From assembly GCA_009760855.2 (NCBI GenBank), contig WPIO01000045.1:3057501-3121500 (forward strand): a DNA stretch of 64,000 nucleotides, in the 5' to 3' direction. This stretch comes from Cristatella mucedo. Taxonomy: Eukaryota > Bryozoa > Phylactolaemata > Cristatellidae. Below the pieces are notes generated by a model. It did not search any database. It was not told the origin of the DNA and saw nothing but the letters and a program-made list of their open reading frames with translations. A program made the translations under genes and the position numbers. Of this stretch, positions 1 to 12,539 are shown piece by piece (position 1 is the first letter of the stretch; every line of letters begins with the position of its first letter).

Positions 1-2727
1 TCCGTTTGATGAAGGAAACAAAAACAGTGTCTGTTATGGTAGCCGAACGAAATAACAGACTGATGAGCCGACGCTTGGCAAGGCAGTTGAGAGATTAAAG
101 ATGCGAACGTTTTGTATGTGCCAATGTGCAGTCTGACGAACGCTATAGGATTTTATTACTTTTTACTGCGCGCCGTACCAGACCTGCTCTACGTTCATTG
201 AGCGCCAGCGTCCAAGCGCGGCCAAGATTCGCGGCGTACCGGGCGGCTTATGCCCGGAGATTAAGAGCAGGCATCGCCAAAAACGCGTACGGTGCTTTCG
301 TACGGTGCTTTCGAAGTCCTGTCCATTTTCAACGGCGCGGCTCAGTTCAGTCGCACGCGCACAGTCGTTTCCACTCTCACGCACCGGAGGCGAGTCTCGA
401 TTATTTCTCCTTGCTAATTGGGTTGCGAGGGGGCAGACAGTAGTAGGAGCTGTGGATAATTTTGGTTAGACCGTGACTCTTGTTGCACTGGAGCCGTTTT
501 GTACACTAGACTGCAGGGTCTGCTGCGCGTTACTGCGACATTCCAACGGATTCCGCATAGGCGTTATTGAAGTGCACAAGTACTTCGCCGAGCGGACGGC
601 CAGGATGGAGGCGCGTGGGCCACCCGAAGGAATGGTCCGCCTTAAGGTTAAACCAGACCTGCTTAAATTCGGCATTTGCCGAATTCAACGAAATTAAACT
701 TTTTTCGGCGAGACACCGACCCTTAAATTTGGCGTCACACCAGACAGTGTATCGGATGAGTAAAATGACACTTTATTGAGCCTGCACGTAAAGCAGTAAG
801 TGGTATAAACGGCTTAAACGTATTTAAATTCTAAAGCGTTGAAGCCGATCAAACTGCTTCGCCTTGAAGATGCCCTCCGAAGCTAATGATATCAGATTGA
901 CGCGGCGGTCGTCCATTTCCCACTTGAGCACAGAGAAGTCCAACTCGAACGACGTAGTTCAGCATTAGCAACGGCTGAAGTCATAACCAGCCGGCCCATC
1001 GTTTGCTCAAGCCACCGACGATCTCTGTCCGCTGCTTGCCCTTTAACCTGGCTCTCACCACTCAGCAGGAGCTTGACTGCATTGCTGCCATCACTACCGC
1101 CGACTACTGCTTATGAATTCGCTTTACCATCGGTATTGACCACGACGCTGACAACGATGACGTCCTACAAGCGGCACCCTAACAAAAGCAGGGCAAAAGC
1201 TTGCCGACAAAAGCGCGAAATGCTAGCGACCCCACAAAATGCTCACGTGACAAAAGCGCGAAACTGCAGCTTTTATTTGTAAATATATGAATTAGTTGAT
1301 CAAGCTGGCTTTCTGTCCTGCAAATAAATTACTATTATGTCAAGAAGAAACAAATATTGCATTGTACGGCGGGTATGGAAGTAACAACAGTACATCAAGT
1401 TCCGTCCTGCACTAATAATGAATTAATATCATGCAACAATAATTAAAAATACAGCGTTAAAATTAAATTAATAATAAATCTCTATGTAAAGGTTGTATTG
1501 GTTGACCCAAGTCAAAATATATTCGCCTTAATCGCCACTAGGAGGCGTTTATATCAACATATGGAATAGTCCTAGTGAGAGATGACCTTTAAGGAATTGC
1601 ACACAACCTGAGCATCTAATTAAAACATGCTAACGTTATTAAGCTATATTAACACCTTCTAGATATCTATACTATTTCAAAGAATATCTAAATCTGACAT
1701 AATATAATTTTGCCAGAGTTACGCATTTATTTTCTCAAATAAAATACTCTAGTTGTGACTATTTTTTAAAAGCAGCACTCCATAACATATTCTTTTTTCA
1801 CCCATTTATTGGTGCATTTCTAACCTTTGCTCTTGCGTTGTTTCGCGCTTTGTCGACGCGCTTTTTGTCCCGCGCGCTTATGTCGGTTTACCCCCCCCCC
1901 GTGCAAGCTGTAAGCGGCTGACTGGTCTCACAGCGGAAGGCGCACGCGCGGCTACTACTTACGCACAACGTCTGCACTTGCAGACCTTCGCGCTGACGTC
2001 ACACTGTTTCGAGGCGGCTTTTCGGCCTCGGCACTGCTGGGCTACCGATCGCCGGTTCTACCCTAGAGCTTGGAGTTGGGCGGGAATTTTTGTGTGTAAT
2101 TGATTGCCACCATCTGTGCGCGTGTAGCGACTGAGTTCTGATTGCCTCAGAACCTACCCGCTGCACCGGCAGTGGCTGCAGCAACCGACGACTATCCGAA
2201 TACTTGTTTTCCGCCAGTAAGATCGTCCCAGTACGGTGGTCAGCCACGCTGGAGCCCACTTCCGTCTCGTCGAGGCGAACTCAGGACGCACGACCACCCA
2301 CCGCATCGGCTGCTGCCGCCAGGGCTGAGCGGATGTCGTTTCCACCTGCCTGCTGCAGAGTCGGCTCCGTCGGGCCTCTTCTTCATCACCCTCGTGTCCT
2401 GTTCGCCGGTGAATGATACAAGAGAGAGCTCGACACTTTAGCGTGCGTCGTTTTCAGAGCCTCCGGCTTTTGATTCCTGCGTATTCTCTACTTAAAGCCA
2501 CGCCTCGCCTACGAGCGTGACGCGACGGGCGCGATAGAGCACGCTCGCAATGCAGCCTCGGGGCGAGATACCAGTCGCGAGAGTCTTTGTAACGCGGGAG
2601 TCTGATCCAAGAGCTTCCACTCGGCTCCCTGCGTCTGAGCTGCCCGCAGGGAGCTCACGGTTTGGCTGGACACGGAGAGTGTGGGGAGGGGAGAGAGGAG
2701 GCGGCGTCCTCGTTCCTTACCTCGTCG
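1..2727. other. Left-edge region, no recognised gene
   Basis: Only short unrelated open frames on both strands, none with a recognisable domain or splice context. Bases 1300-1850 are AT-rich. A run of C occurs near 1890-1899. 1850-2720 is GC-rich with frames open on both strands, which composition alone explains. Confidence 0.5.
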
Positions 2728-2855
2728 TGCTTTACATATGCTGCAAAGGAAGCATGATCGAATGGCTATTAGTAACATACTTAATAAACAACAAGACTAA
2801 CATGGTCAAGGGTGACGTGCATAGGGTCAGCATGCAAGCTTTATCACAATTTATG
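2728..2855 (-). mobile_element. LINE family 1, 3'-end fragment
   Basis: Reverse-strand copy of the family 1 3' untranslated part (TTTACATATGCTGCAAAGG, then GTGACGTGCATAGGGTCAGC), matching the better copy at 8,330-8,460. Confidence 0.6.
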
Positions 2856-3097
2856 TTTCTAAGACAACTTGGCATGAGATCTCTGGCCTAAAATATGGAC
2901 GTTTACTTGCACGGTCAGTGCTTTTCTCTCGTGCCTAAGATGAATACATCACGAGCTCCATAGCTAAATGGTCATCTAATTCAATTGCATCGCAGCAATA
3001 AAAATTTGATGTCTGATTAGAATACACTTCGGTTTACTACCTGATAGTAATGTATCTTCGTCTGTAACTCCACAAAGTCATAAAGACCATGTGGGTG

Positions 3098-4480
3098 TTA
3101 CGCAGGAGAGTTTTGTATAGCCCACTCACAGCCTAAGTGGCTTTCGGTACGCATTCGGTAGCCAATAGACTTCGTCTCACGCAACAGAGAGAAAGTGGGA
3201 AGCATAGCTGAGTCAGGAGAGCAGTTGAGGTAGTGAGTAGCATAGAAGTACCAGCTCAGGACCGCTGAAAACGATGTGCCATAGTCGGCAGTAGGAGAGT
3301 AGTTGTCGTTGCGTAAGAATTGTGGAAGCGAGTTCCACAGTCTAGGACCTGCAGAGCTAAAGCTTCTGTCACCAACTGTCTTTAAGTGGAGGAATGGGAC
3401 AGCTAATGTATTGTCCACACAGGACCTGAGGACGCGAACAGGCTTAAACTGATGCAGCAGCTCAGCTAGGTATGAAGGAGCCAATCCGTGGCGGGCCTTG
3501 TGGGTCAGCGTAAGAACTTTGCTCTGTATCCTTTGCTCAACCGGCAACCATACTAGCTCTTTCAGCAAAGGTGACACGTGCTCAAACCGCTGGGACTTGA
3601 AGACCAGCCTTGCAGCCATATTCATAGTCCGCTGTAGTGGCATAATAGCTTTCTTTGGCAGCCCAGCCAAGAGGGAATTACAAAAATCAAGCCGAGACAA
3701 AACTAGAGAGCTATTTAAATTTTTTACAAGCCATTGTGGAAGACAGCTCCTAATCTTGGACAGGGCTCGGATGTGATGGCTAGCTGTAGAGGCAGTCTTC
3801 TGAATGAAGCTTTTGAAATTGAGGCAGCTGTCGAACACGACACCTAAATTTCGAGCACGTGGTGATGGTCGCTCAATAGCATCACCTCTTAGAAGAGCAA
3901 AGCCTTTTAATCCAGCCAAACGCTAAGGATGTCCTATGAACAGCAGTTCGGTTTTATCATCATTTAATTTCAGGAAGTTTTCCGACATCCAGGATCGAAT
4001 ATTGGCAAGGCAAGCATTCAGTTTCTCAGTTGCCGAAGCAGATTCTGACGGTTTGAATGACAAATACAGCTGAGTATCGTCAGCATAGAAGTGATATCCT
4101 ATTCCATGAGCCTTAATCACTTTTCCCAGAGGTTGAGTATAAATGGAGAACAGCAAGGGACCAAGTACAGACCCTTGAGGGACTCCACATGTGACCCTTC
4201 TCGTGTCTGAGACCTGACCCCCACACGACACCGATTGAACACGATCACGCAAGTACGATTTAAACCACGCCAGTGCTTCGTCTGCCAGACCGATCGTTGT
4301 TCTCAATCGTTCAAGCAGAACTTCATGGCCAATAGTGTCGAAGGCAGCAGACAGATCTAGCAGAGATAGGGCAGTGACATTCCCGTCGTCGTTGCCACAT
4401 AGAATGTCATTGTTAACACGGAGGAGAGCAGTTTCAGTAGAGTGCTGCCTCTTGAACCCTGATTGAAATGTTTCTGACAT
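3098..4480 (-). pseudogene. Family 2 reverse transcriptase frame (internal stop)
   Basis: A single frame from SETFQSGF at 4480 to the C-terminus at 3098, interrupted only by TAG at 3925-3923 between LLFIGHP and RLAGLKG. With one stop, this is one of the least decayed reverse transcriptases in the window, so insertion was probably fairly recent. Confidence 0.8.
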
Positions 4481-4523
4481 TCCATTATTTTCATTATGTT
4501 CAACCAGCTGCTTAGCAACAATT

Positions 4524-5030
4524 TTTCAAGAATCTTTGATAAGAACGGTAGAAGGGAAACTGGGCGATAGTTTGCTATGACCTCTGTGTCTAATCCAGGC
4601 TTTTTAAGAATAGGTCTAACGATTGCCGATTTGAAGGACTTGGGGACGACCCCTCTTCCCAAAGAAGCATTACAAATCTTTGTTATGGCAGGGCTAAGTT
4701 GGTCTGCTAGTGAAGACCACAGAGATGAAGGTATGGGGTCTTCAGGAGACGAGCTCTTTTTGCTAGACCTTATTAAGGCAGCCACATCGCACGCAGAAAC
4801 GTCGGAGAACCTTTTAAGGAAGGTCACAGGTTGAGGAACGGCGATAGCTTTGGTTGGAGGGGGCTTAATGGAGGCACGAATGTGCACAATTTTTGTAGTA
4901 AAGAAGGCTGAAAACTTTTCGGCCGAGCCCTTAATATCTGGGGAGTCAGATCTCACAGCATTGACCAGTAAATGGTTTACTGTCTTATAGATCTGTTTAG
5001 TGTCCGACTGGCAGGAATTCAGCTTTCTAA
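4524..5030 (-). pseudogene. Family 2 upstream ORF2 segment, one frame off
   Basis: Reads KLNSCQSDTKQIYKTVNHLL, then KFSAFFTTKI and [17 protein letters not shown] in another frame from the rest of the reverse transcriptase. The linker between endonuclease and polymerase is present. The endonuclease itself is missing (5' truncation near 5,040). Confidence 0.7.
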
Positions 5031-5550
5031 TGAAAAAAAGTAAACTACAGACGGTTTAATGATGCTCATGTTATAGCTACTGGTCGTTGCAATTCGTTGG
5101 CAATGGTCCAGTATGGTCGCATAAAATAAATCTCACCCTGAAGTCCCGGACTAACAAATACAAACAGCAAAAGCCGTCCGACGTACTAGCGACGGTTTTG
5201 TGCTTATCTTTAAAGCTTCGGCATTTGCTAGCGACGAGCAATTCGTTAGAAATTTATCGCAGCATCCGAGAAGCTCAAAAGTAATTTAGACGAAATCCGC
5301 TCTGCTTATGCCAGGTGGTGAAAACGATTGTCCGTCATTACCTTGATTACGAGAGCGTTTCCCTCACGTGTTCGGCATTGCTTACGTACATGCTCGGTAG
5401 AGACATGAATGAGCAGTGAGTGAAAGTATCCTGGACGTTGAGTGCAATACAGAGAGCTTCTTGTGCCGGGTATTAATCTTCTTCTTTACCCCGCTTCCTC
5501 CTCCTCCTCCTCCTCCTCTTCCCGCCTTCTCCTCCGCACAGTGTGAGACA

Positions 5551-5577
5551 GAGCAAAGAGAGAGAGAGAGAGAGAGA
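5551..5577 (+). repeat. (GA)n microsatellite after CCT-rich stretch
   Basis: About 25 bases of GA, preceded by TCC repeats at 5,497-5,535. Confidence 0.85.
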
Positions 5578-5649
5578 CGCACGCTCGAGCGCGCTCAGAT
5601 GCTCGAGAGCGGATCTTGAGCCTGGTGACGACAGGCACGTCTTCCTGCA

Positions 5650-6108
5650 TGTGCAATTAGGTGCTTTCACTTGGTGCACAACTCGGCAGCTAGGCTTGTC
5701 TGTCGTGAGCGTCACCTTTGCCCTAAACCTCAATTCTCGCCGACCTCTATTAGCTCCCAATCGAGCAGCGAATCGATTTCAAGGTTTTGTAACTCTTAGA
5801 TGTCTTCATTATCTTACTCCAGTTTACCTGCGTGAGTTGCCTTTTTTTTTAGTTTGCACGCTCTTGAAGCCGGGAACTCACTCCTGACTGACGCCAAGAC
5901 AAGATCTGGCCTGACGAGAGTTAAGAGGAAGCTAAAAGCGCAGCTGTTTCTCAAGAATTTGCTGGGTCTATTTGATCTGTTCGTTCTTGTGCGTACACGG
6001 CATGATGCTGTGCATGCGATCACTGACCAAGTGACATTCTACGTGTAAAGCAAACACACAGTGCAAAGGAGCACTATACAAAAGTATGAACATTATTATT
6101 ATTTTATA
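5650..6108 (+). mobile_element. LINE fragment related to family 1, distinct 3' end
   Basis: Decayed C-terminal reverse transcriptase sequence (GCTAGGCTTGTCTGTCGTGA as in family 1) followed by a 3' part ending in a short hairpin-like GCAAAGGAGC and an ATTATTATT tail at 6,092-6,102. The end sequence differs from the main family 1, so it is probably a sister subfamily. Confidence 0.6.
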
Positions 6109-6384
6109 TTACCAATATATGAAATATAAGCAACTCAAGTATTTCAATGCAAACCTATTATTTTCATTACGTTAATTTGGATTGTACTGATCTCAGGAAA
6201 AATTACGGTAAATCTGATTGGCTATCTATTTAACTGGCTATCTATTTAACAAACTTATTATTGTGTGATGTGAGCAAAATTGATGTCTTACGTGGAGCAC
6301 CTTGCTTTAGTTTTAATACAATAAGAGACAACTTAGTTAATAGCGAAATTTAGTGGCGACGTCAAAGCCTTGATAATTGGACCG

Positions 6385-6530
6385 CGATAGCCTAGGAGAT
6401 AGGGTGCTCGCTAGTGCACGACCAAGGTCGTGGATTCGATTCCTGCAATGAAGTGATTCCTTATTTCCAACCGCAAGCAGAGGGGATAGCCAATAAGGAT
6501 ATTCTATCGGTATTTAAAAGAAGCTGCTAA
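6385..6530 (+). mobile_element. SINE-1 (tRNA-headed), diverged copy
   Basis: Carries the B-box-like GTGGATTCGATTCCTGC, the middle part GCAAGCAGAGGGGATAGCC and the tail GAAGCTGCTAAATTGGCCAAG shared with the other SINE-1 copies. Confidence 0.6.
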
Positions 6531-7296
6531 ATTGGCCAAGATTTTGTTGATGAGCAGATTCAAGCCATTGCCATTGAAGACATGCGCTCACTTGTCAAGA
6601 ATCACAGCAGATTACGCACCTGGGCACATGAATCAGTAGAACTTAAACAGTCGTTTATCTCGAAACGTTTTAGCGATTCGTGCAGAGACGCCAAGTGACC
6701 GCGAGACAGACCCCTGGAGACACGCTACTAGAGATAAATTTGCTCGTTGAGGACTTCTGTCCATCGATAATTCAGAATCCGGTAGCTGCCGATGGCTGGA
6801 CTTAAAATTAACTTTGCTACTTTAGCTTCAGCACGAACTGTGACTGCTGGGACATAAATTATTTCTGAAGATCTTCGGGCCAACTGTGCAGTAACTGCAG
6901 CAACGTAACGTGTCCTTTCCCATTCCGTCGTGCAACCATTTTGAATTCATACCGTGCCTGAAAACGGAGTCCCTTACACTCAATTTCATCAGTTGACGTT
7001 TTCGGTAGATTCGGCAGCCCGCCAGAGACCGCCACGTCTATCACCCAACTTACACCAACGCCAAATGATCCCACTAGTTTAAGCAAATTTGGAAGTTCCG
7101 CTAGTTTCCACATACCTGGTCTGGAAAATCATCGTCGCCGTTACATGTGAAGAATGACAGATTGTAAGACTTACAAGCAGATGAGTTGGAATGACTCGTG
7201 CATTCGGGGTCAGAAGTCATGGGCTCAACTCCCAAGGACTTACTGTACATTATATCTAGAGCTAAAATAACGTTTCGGGTTTAATAATATTCTCCC

Positions 7297-7353
<57 letters not shown>

Positions 7354-8265
7354 GAACGGCTGATGATTCAGTTACCTATTTTATGTAAATTTTTGTACTC
7401 ACAGGATTTAGTGACGGAAATAAAAAAAGTCCTTAACAAGCTGAAATAAATTTTCGGGTTTGGTAATGCTTTACACACATATATATATATATATATATAT
7501 GCTAATATTATTAATAATTATTTGATAAAAAAAATTAGAGACGCAAGATAAAAAGCCTTTACCAGGCATTGAAGGTACTGCAGACTTAAGAAAGTTAATC
7601 GCAATAACAGTCATACCAATTTTTATATAGTGCGCTAAGAGAATATAATCTCGTTCTAGTTGCTAGATATGCAGAGAAGGAAGTGCTGCATATCAGTTGG
7701 TCACTAATGAAATGCACCAACGAGAAATTCAAGCAATCATTTAAGCCAGCTAGTTATAAGAATCTACCAACGAGCGTAAGCGCTAAGAATGTGTAAAGTG
7801 CGCCTTCCAAGAGTGCAAAGAAAGGAAGTTAATTCGTTGCTTGTTAATGCTATGCCTGCAAGTTGCGCTACAGGCTGCTACGTTTTTAAAGCAGTGAGTG
7901 CGATCCCACACTTACATTTTCGTAGCGTCGCTATTGTCGACATACTTTACGTTTTGAGTATGCTGGAAACTGACAGGAACGTCGACTTTATGTGGTTCGT
8001 TGCGGGCTGTATCCTTGAGCATTTCGCGGGAATTAATTTGCTGTCCATGTATTGCTGAAATGGTTGTGAGCTCAGTGCTTAACTTCTAAAGTCTCTCTGA
8101 CTTGTGAATCTCTCACTTGAGATTATGATTCTCTGTCGACAGACTTATCTGACTTATCCGAGACTAATCTGTCAGATTAGAAGATACGTGCTATATTCCT
8201 GGCTGCACCTCAATATCTACATTAAACCAGGTCACTAGTGATCTCGTCCTGAAGTTCATATCCCA
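6531..8265. other. No recognised gene; microsatellites and a possible SINE-2 head
   Basis: Contains a (CT)n/(TA)n run at about 7,290-7,352, (TA)n at 7,480-7,500 and a possible SINE-2 head near 7,185-7,270 (GTCATGGGCTCAACTCCCAAG). No frame with recognisable protein content. Confidence 0.5.
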
Positions 8266-8553
8266 ATAATAATAATAAAAATATTAATAATAATGCACTT
8301 GATAAAGCACCCTCAGAGAACTTAATCTCTTTCTAGGCGCTTTACATTTGCTGCAAAGGGAAATGCAATTGAATGGTAAGTAAAATCATGCTTGAAAAAA
8401 GCAAACAAAATGAATAATATGGTTAGCGGTGACATGCACAGGGTCAGCATGCAAATGTGGTTAGTGGCAGCATGCACAGTGTCAGCACGCATGAGCACAT
8501 CAAGGACGAATCACAGGGACCCACTAAATGCTGTCCTAAATAGGTGTGTTTAA
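8266..8553 (-). mobile_element. LINE family 1, 3' end, inverted relative to its neighbour
   Basis: Begins with an ATAATAATAATA tail and GCACTTGATAAAGC, then runs as the reverse complement of the 3' end at 10,050-10,328. It abuts a plus-strand copy head to head at about 8,554. Confidence 0.8.
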
Positions 8554-10328
8554 AGAAGACAAGTCCTCTGGACCCTAATCCCACTATCCTGCTCCTACGT
8601 TAGATTGATCTGCTGCTTACTGCATAACTAACATCATTAATATGTCACTAGCCTCAGGTCATGGTAAGGTCCGAGCACCTTTCAAAAAAGCTGTAGTCAG
8701 GCCACTTCTCAAGAAAGCGACACTAGACCAAGAGAACTTGAGCAACTACCGCCCAGTCTCCCTTCTACCATTCCCATCAAAGACACTGGAACGGGTCGTG
8801 GCGGACCAGCTGAACTCATATCTTGAAACTTCAAACCTTGCTAGTAAGTTCCAGTCTGGCTTTAAAGCTAATCACTCCACAGAGTCAGCATTGCTTAGGG
8901 TATACAACGACCTCCTTAGGCATGCAAACATGGGTAGAGTTTCTCTGCTTGTTTTGCTCGATCTTTCGGCAGCTTTTGATACCATCGATCACAAAGTTCT
9001 TCTAGAGCGCCTGTCATCTCGCCCGGGCATCACTGGCACTACTCTGCAATTTTTCAGGTCCTATCTTGGTAAGACACTCCAGAGTATGGAGTGAATGGAC
9101 GAAGATCATCCGAGGAACCTCTGAAATATGGGGTACCTCAGGGCTCCGTGCTAGGTCCGGTTCTTTGCACGGTTTATACTCTTTCTCTCTCTCTCTCTAG
9201 CTGATGTGATTGCCAAGCACAATCTAGGCTTTCAATTTTATGCGGATGACACTAAGTTGTACCTTTGCTTTGAATCCTCCCAGCCTTCGAGCACCTCGAA
9301 TTCTCTCAACTCACATGCAGCATATATTGATGACATCCGAGCATGGATGGCAGCAAATTTTCAAAAACTAAACGATGATAAAACTAACTTACTAGTTATG
9401 GGCAAACCCAGTGTGATTCAGAAATTGGAAAGGCTGACTCTCAAAATTGGCTCTGCCAGCATATCTCCCGTTGAGTCAGCTCGAAATCTAGGTGTCATGC
9501 TCCAAAGTGACCTCTCGTTAGAAGACCACATCAGCTCTACAGTAAAGTCTGCCTACTTTCAGCTACATAACATTGCTAAAATTCGGGCTTGTTTAGATAA
9601 GGATACCACGCCTAAGTTGGTCCATGCATTTGTGACATTCCGTCTTGGCTTCTGTAACTCACTGCTTGCTGGCCTACCGGCATGTGCAATCAGGCGATTA
9701 CAGCTGGTGCAAAACGTGGCAGCTAGGCTTGTCTGTCGTGAGCGTTGCAGTTGCCACATCACACCACTTCTCGCCGACCTGCATTGGCTACCAGTCAAGC
9801 AACGGATCGACTTCAAGGTTTTGTCGCTCACTTTTAGGTCACTTCATTCTTTGGCTCCAGTCTATCTCTCAGATCTACTCCCCCACCAGGCCAAGCATCG
9901 TACCACCCGCTTTTCGGAATCCAACAGTTTACCAATACCTCGTACAAACCTCAAATCCTTCGGAGATTGTGTATTTATTTTGTATGCTCCCAAAGCCTGG
10001 AACTTATTCCCGACTTGCGTCCGAACATCCCCTGACTTGACCAGATTTAAAAAGAACTTTAAAAACACCTATTTAGGACAGCATTTGGTGGGTCCCTTAG
10101 ATTCGTCCTTCATGTGCTTATGAGTGCTGACACTGTGCATGCTGCTACTAATCACATTTGCATGCTGACCCTGTGCATATCACCCCTAACCATGCTAGTC
10201 ATGTAGTTTATCAAGTATGATATCACTCCCCATTCAATCGCGTTTCCCTTTGCAGCAAATGTAAAGCGCCTAGAAAGAGATTAAGTTCTCTGAGGGCGCT
10301 TTATCAAGTACATTATTATTATTATTAG
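8554..10328 (+). mobile_element. LINE family 1 (CR1/L2-like), 5'-truncated, reverse transcriptase with breaks
   Basis: Plus-strand non-LTR element: [59 protein letters not shown], then after breaks [48 protein letters not shown] and APKAWNLFP. A stop at about 9,092 and a CT-run insertion at about 9,181-9,200 interrupt the frame between the AFDTID and YADD blocks. The 3' end has the TAAAGCGCCTAGAAAGAG motif and an ATTATTATT tail. Confidence 0.88.
8642..10123 (+). pseudogene. Family 1 reverse transcriptase remnant
   Basis: Two open stretches (8642-9094 and 9206-10123) cover most of the polymerase. The catalytic YADD is intact (at about 9,239). Stop and frame change lie between them, so no active enzyme can be made. 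Confidence 0.8.
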
Positions 10329-11490
10329 AAAGAGTAGCGACCAAATCACGTAACGCATCTATATTCTTTAGTCTGTAAGGGGAGCGTTTGCTCTATCAGA
10401 CAGCACGTCGGTGGATGTAGGTGGGTACTTGGTCAATCTATTTGATGTCTGGCGGCAAGTATGACAGCCAACGCAACACGGACAAATTACAAAGCTCCAC
10501 ACAAGTTCTACAAAGTGACCGAGCTGCGAGAACGTGGTCCCAGTAGACAGGAACGAATGAAGAAGTTGATAGCCACATAAACACCTGCCTTTGGCGCAGT
10601 TTTCCAGAAAGCAGCAACATATTTGTACAATGAAAAAAGAATGGTCGCAAACGTTTGAGATAAATTGACAGAGCAGTCGATGAAGAGAAGCCCACGATAA
10701 ACCCTCAACGCGAAAGCAGTTTAGAACGCTCAGTTCCGAATGAGCAGCGTCATCGTGGAGCAGAGTTTGAGATCATTCAAAGATGGGGTATTTAGTGATG
10801 ATCTCGTGGCTACTTTGGAAAAAAAATTTCAGCATTGCAACAGGCCTCATAAAGAATGGCTGCAAATAGGGACTTAATAAAAAATGATTGCTAGTAAGCA
10901 AAAACTGATTTTACTTCAAGGAAATTCAGGTAATAAAATGAAAATAGCGAGAAACCAAGCGTACCGGTGATCAATAACAATAACAACGATAATGGTAACC
11001 ACAATGTCTTTTTACATTAGGTTGATTATCGTTCTGCCAAGTTCTTCACTTTTAAAGGGTCTATGATGCAGTCACAAGATTCCAAGTAGTAGCCATGCCA
11101 CGACACTACCTAACAGATGTCTTTCTTCTGAGCTCACCCAAATCACTGGCCTAATTTTGCTACCTATTAAAAAATATTTTTCACATGAAAACGCTCTTCA
11201 TAGTTTGCACAGATCTTTATAATTTTTTCCTACTGCATGCTTGAATATATAGCGTCGAAGTTAATAGCTCTTGGAGGTCTCCTGAAGCTTTGAAGTGCTA
11301 ATAGGACGACGTGGGATGTGCGGACGGGACAACAATTTAATATCGGCTGATACAAGTTACCTATTCTTATGTATGATAATCGCTAAAATACTAAATCCTC
11401 GATTTCATATCTTTCTCGATTTCTTAATATCTCATGCTCTTGCAAAATAAAGGGTAAGAATTAGTAAATAGTGCTTAAGCAGCTGCCTAC
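10329..11490. other. No recognised gene or repeat
   Basis: Small open frames on the minus strand near 10,440-10,700 have no recognisable domain. The rest is AT-rich with nothing I can name. Confidence 0.45.
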
Positions 11491-12180
11491 ATCACTGCTT
11501 GATGGTCTACCGGCCTGTCATATGAGGCACTTACAGGCAGTTGATGCAAACTTGTCTGTCACGAGCCTCGCAGTTGCCACAAGACATTACTTCTCGTTGA
11601 CATGCGCTAACTCAAAATCTGAGTAGCAGCGAATATCGACTTCCAGGTCATGACACTCACTTCTAGGTTCCTTCATTCTCTCGCTCCATACCTACCGATC
11701 AGAGCTACATCCCCACCAGGCTAGGGCATCGAGCCACCTGCTAGTTGGACTCTAATCACTATGCTATGCCTCGAACCGACCTCATATCCTTAGGCGACTT
11801 TGCCTTTTATTCGTATGCTCCCACAGCCTGGAGCTAACTACCGACTGATGTCGTGACATGAAGTTATCTAAATAAAAGCTAAAACGCACCCATTCTCACA
11901 GCATTTGGTTTTATCATTTTTCCTTTACAGCAAATATTAGGTGCCTAAAAAGAGATTAAGTTCTCCGAGGATACTATTCATATGTATTGTTATTAGTGTC
12001 TGTATTTTGAACGCTCCCGATGACTGTAACTCACATCCGACTGACGTAGCGACATGTCATTGCTATGGGAAATTTAAATAGAAGCCAAATATCCATCTGT
12101 TCCTCACAGCAGTTTCTGGGTCCTTATGAGTTGGTCTTTGTACGCTTACTGGTGCTGACATTTTGCATGATATCACTAAA
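11491..12180 (+). mobile_element. LINE family 1, old 3'-end copies (two pieces)
   Basis: First piece (to about 11,998) shows decayed versions of GGTCTACCGGCCTGTC, CAGTTGCCACAAGAC and the tail GATTAAGTTCTCCGAGG ending in TTGTTATTAG. A second remnant (about 12,003-12,180) repeats the part around the ACTCACATCCGACTG block. Both are full of stops. Confidence 0.65.
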
Positions 12181-12209
12181 AATTGACGCAACAATAATAA
12201 TGATAGATC

Positions 12210-12270
12210 GTTTGAATAGTGTCCTAAGAGAAAGCAATCTTTATCCAGGTGCCATACAACTCACTCCAAG
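12210..12270 (-). mobile_element. SINE-2 or LINE tail remnant
   Basis: GTGTCCTAAGAGAAAGCAATC and TTTATCCAGGTGCC resemble the reverse complement of the SINE-2 tail. Old and short. Confidence 0.35.
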
Positions 12271-12539
12271 AAAATCAATAACAATTTTAATGAGATTTGA
12301 AGTATCAAGTAGGAAATAGCAATACACCAGTGTCATTCTTATGCCTGCATGCTAAAATAAAATGTATACACATGGCCACTAGTTAGTAAGACCTCTGTCG
12401 CCTAACATGCAGTTAATCATACGCATACATGCACTCAAAGCGCACCGGATCAGAAAAGTAAACAAATTTAGTGGAACGAAGGGAAAACAGACCGGCATGG
12501 ACGCATCTTTAACCGAAAACTGAAATATAAGGTCATCAC

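Larger units (their letters stand above)
3090..5040 (-). mobile_element. LINE family 2 (CR1/L2-like), 5'-truncated, nearly intact reverse transcriptase
   Basis: Minus-strand non-LTR retrotransposon. The reading frame holds reverse transcriptase blocks in order: [62 protein letters not shown] (catalytic YADD), LNDDKTELL and the C-terminal LDFCNSLLAGLP...LWNSLPQFL. It needs copying of its own RNA at a target nick, but this copy lacks the endonuclease part. One TAG at 3925-3923 and a one-base frameshift near 4,525 (after KILEK) break it. The 3' end finishes near 3,090 without poly-A. Other pieces of the same 3' end lie at 39.4, 43.6, 47.9 and 60.97 kb. Confidence 0.88.

Noticed and set aside
8642-10123. 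LINE reverse transcriptases as host genes
   Set aside because: YADD polymerases of non-LTR retrotransposons with stops, truncation and many sister copies in the window.
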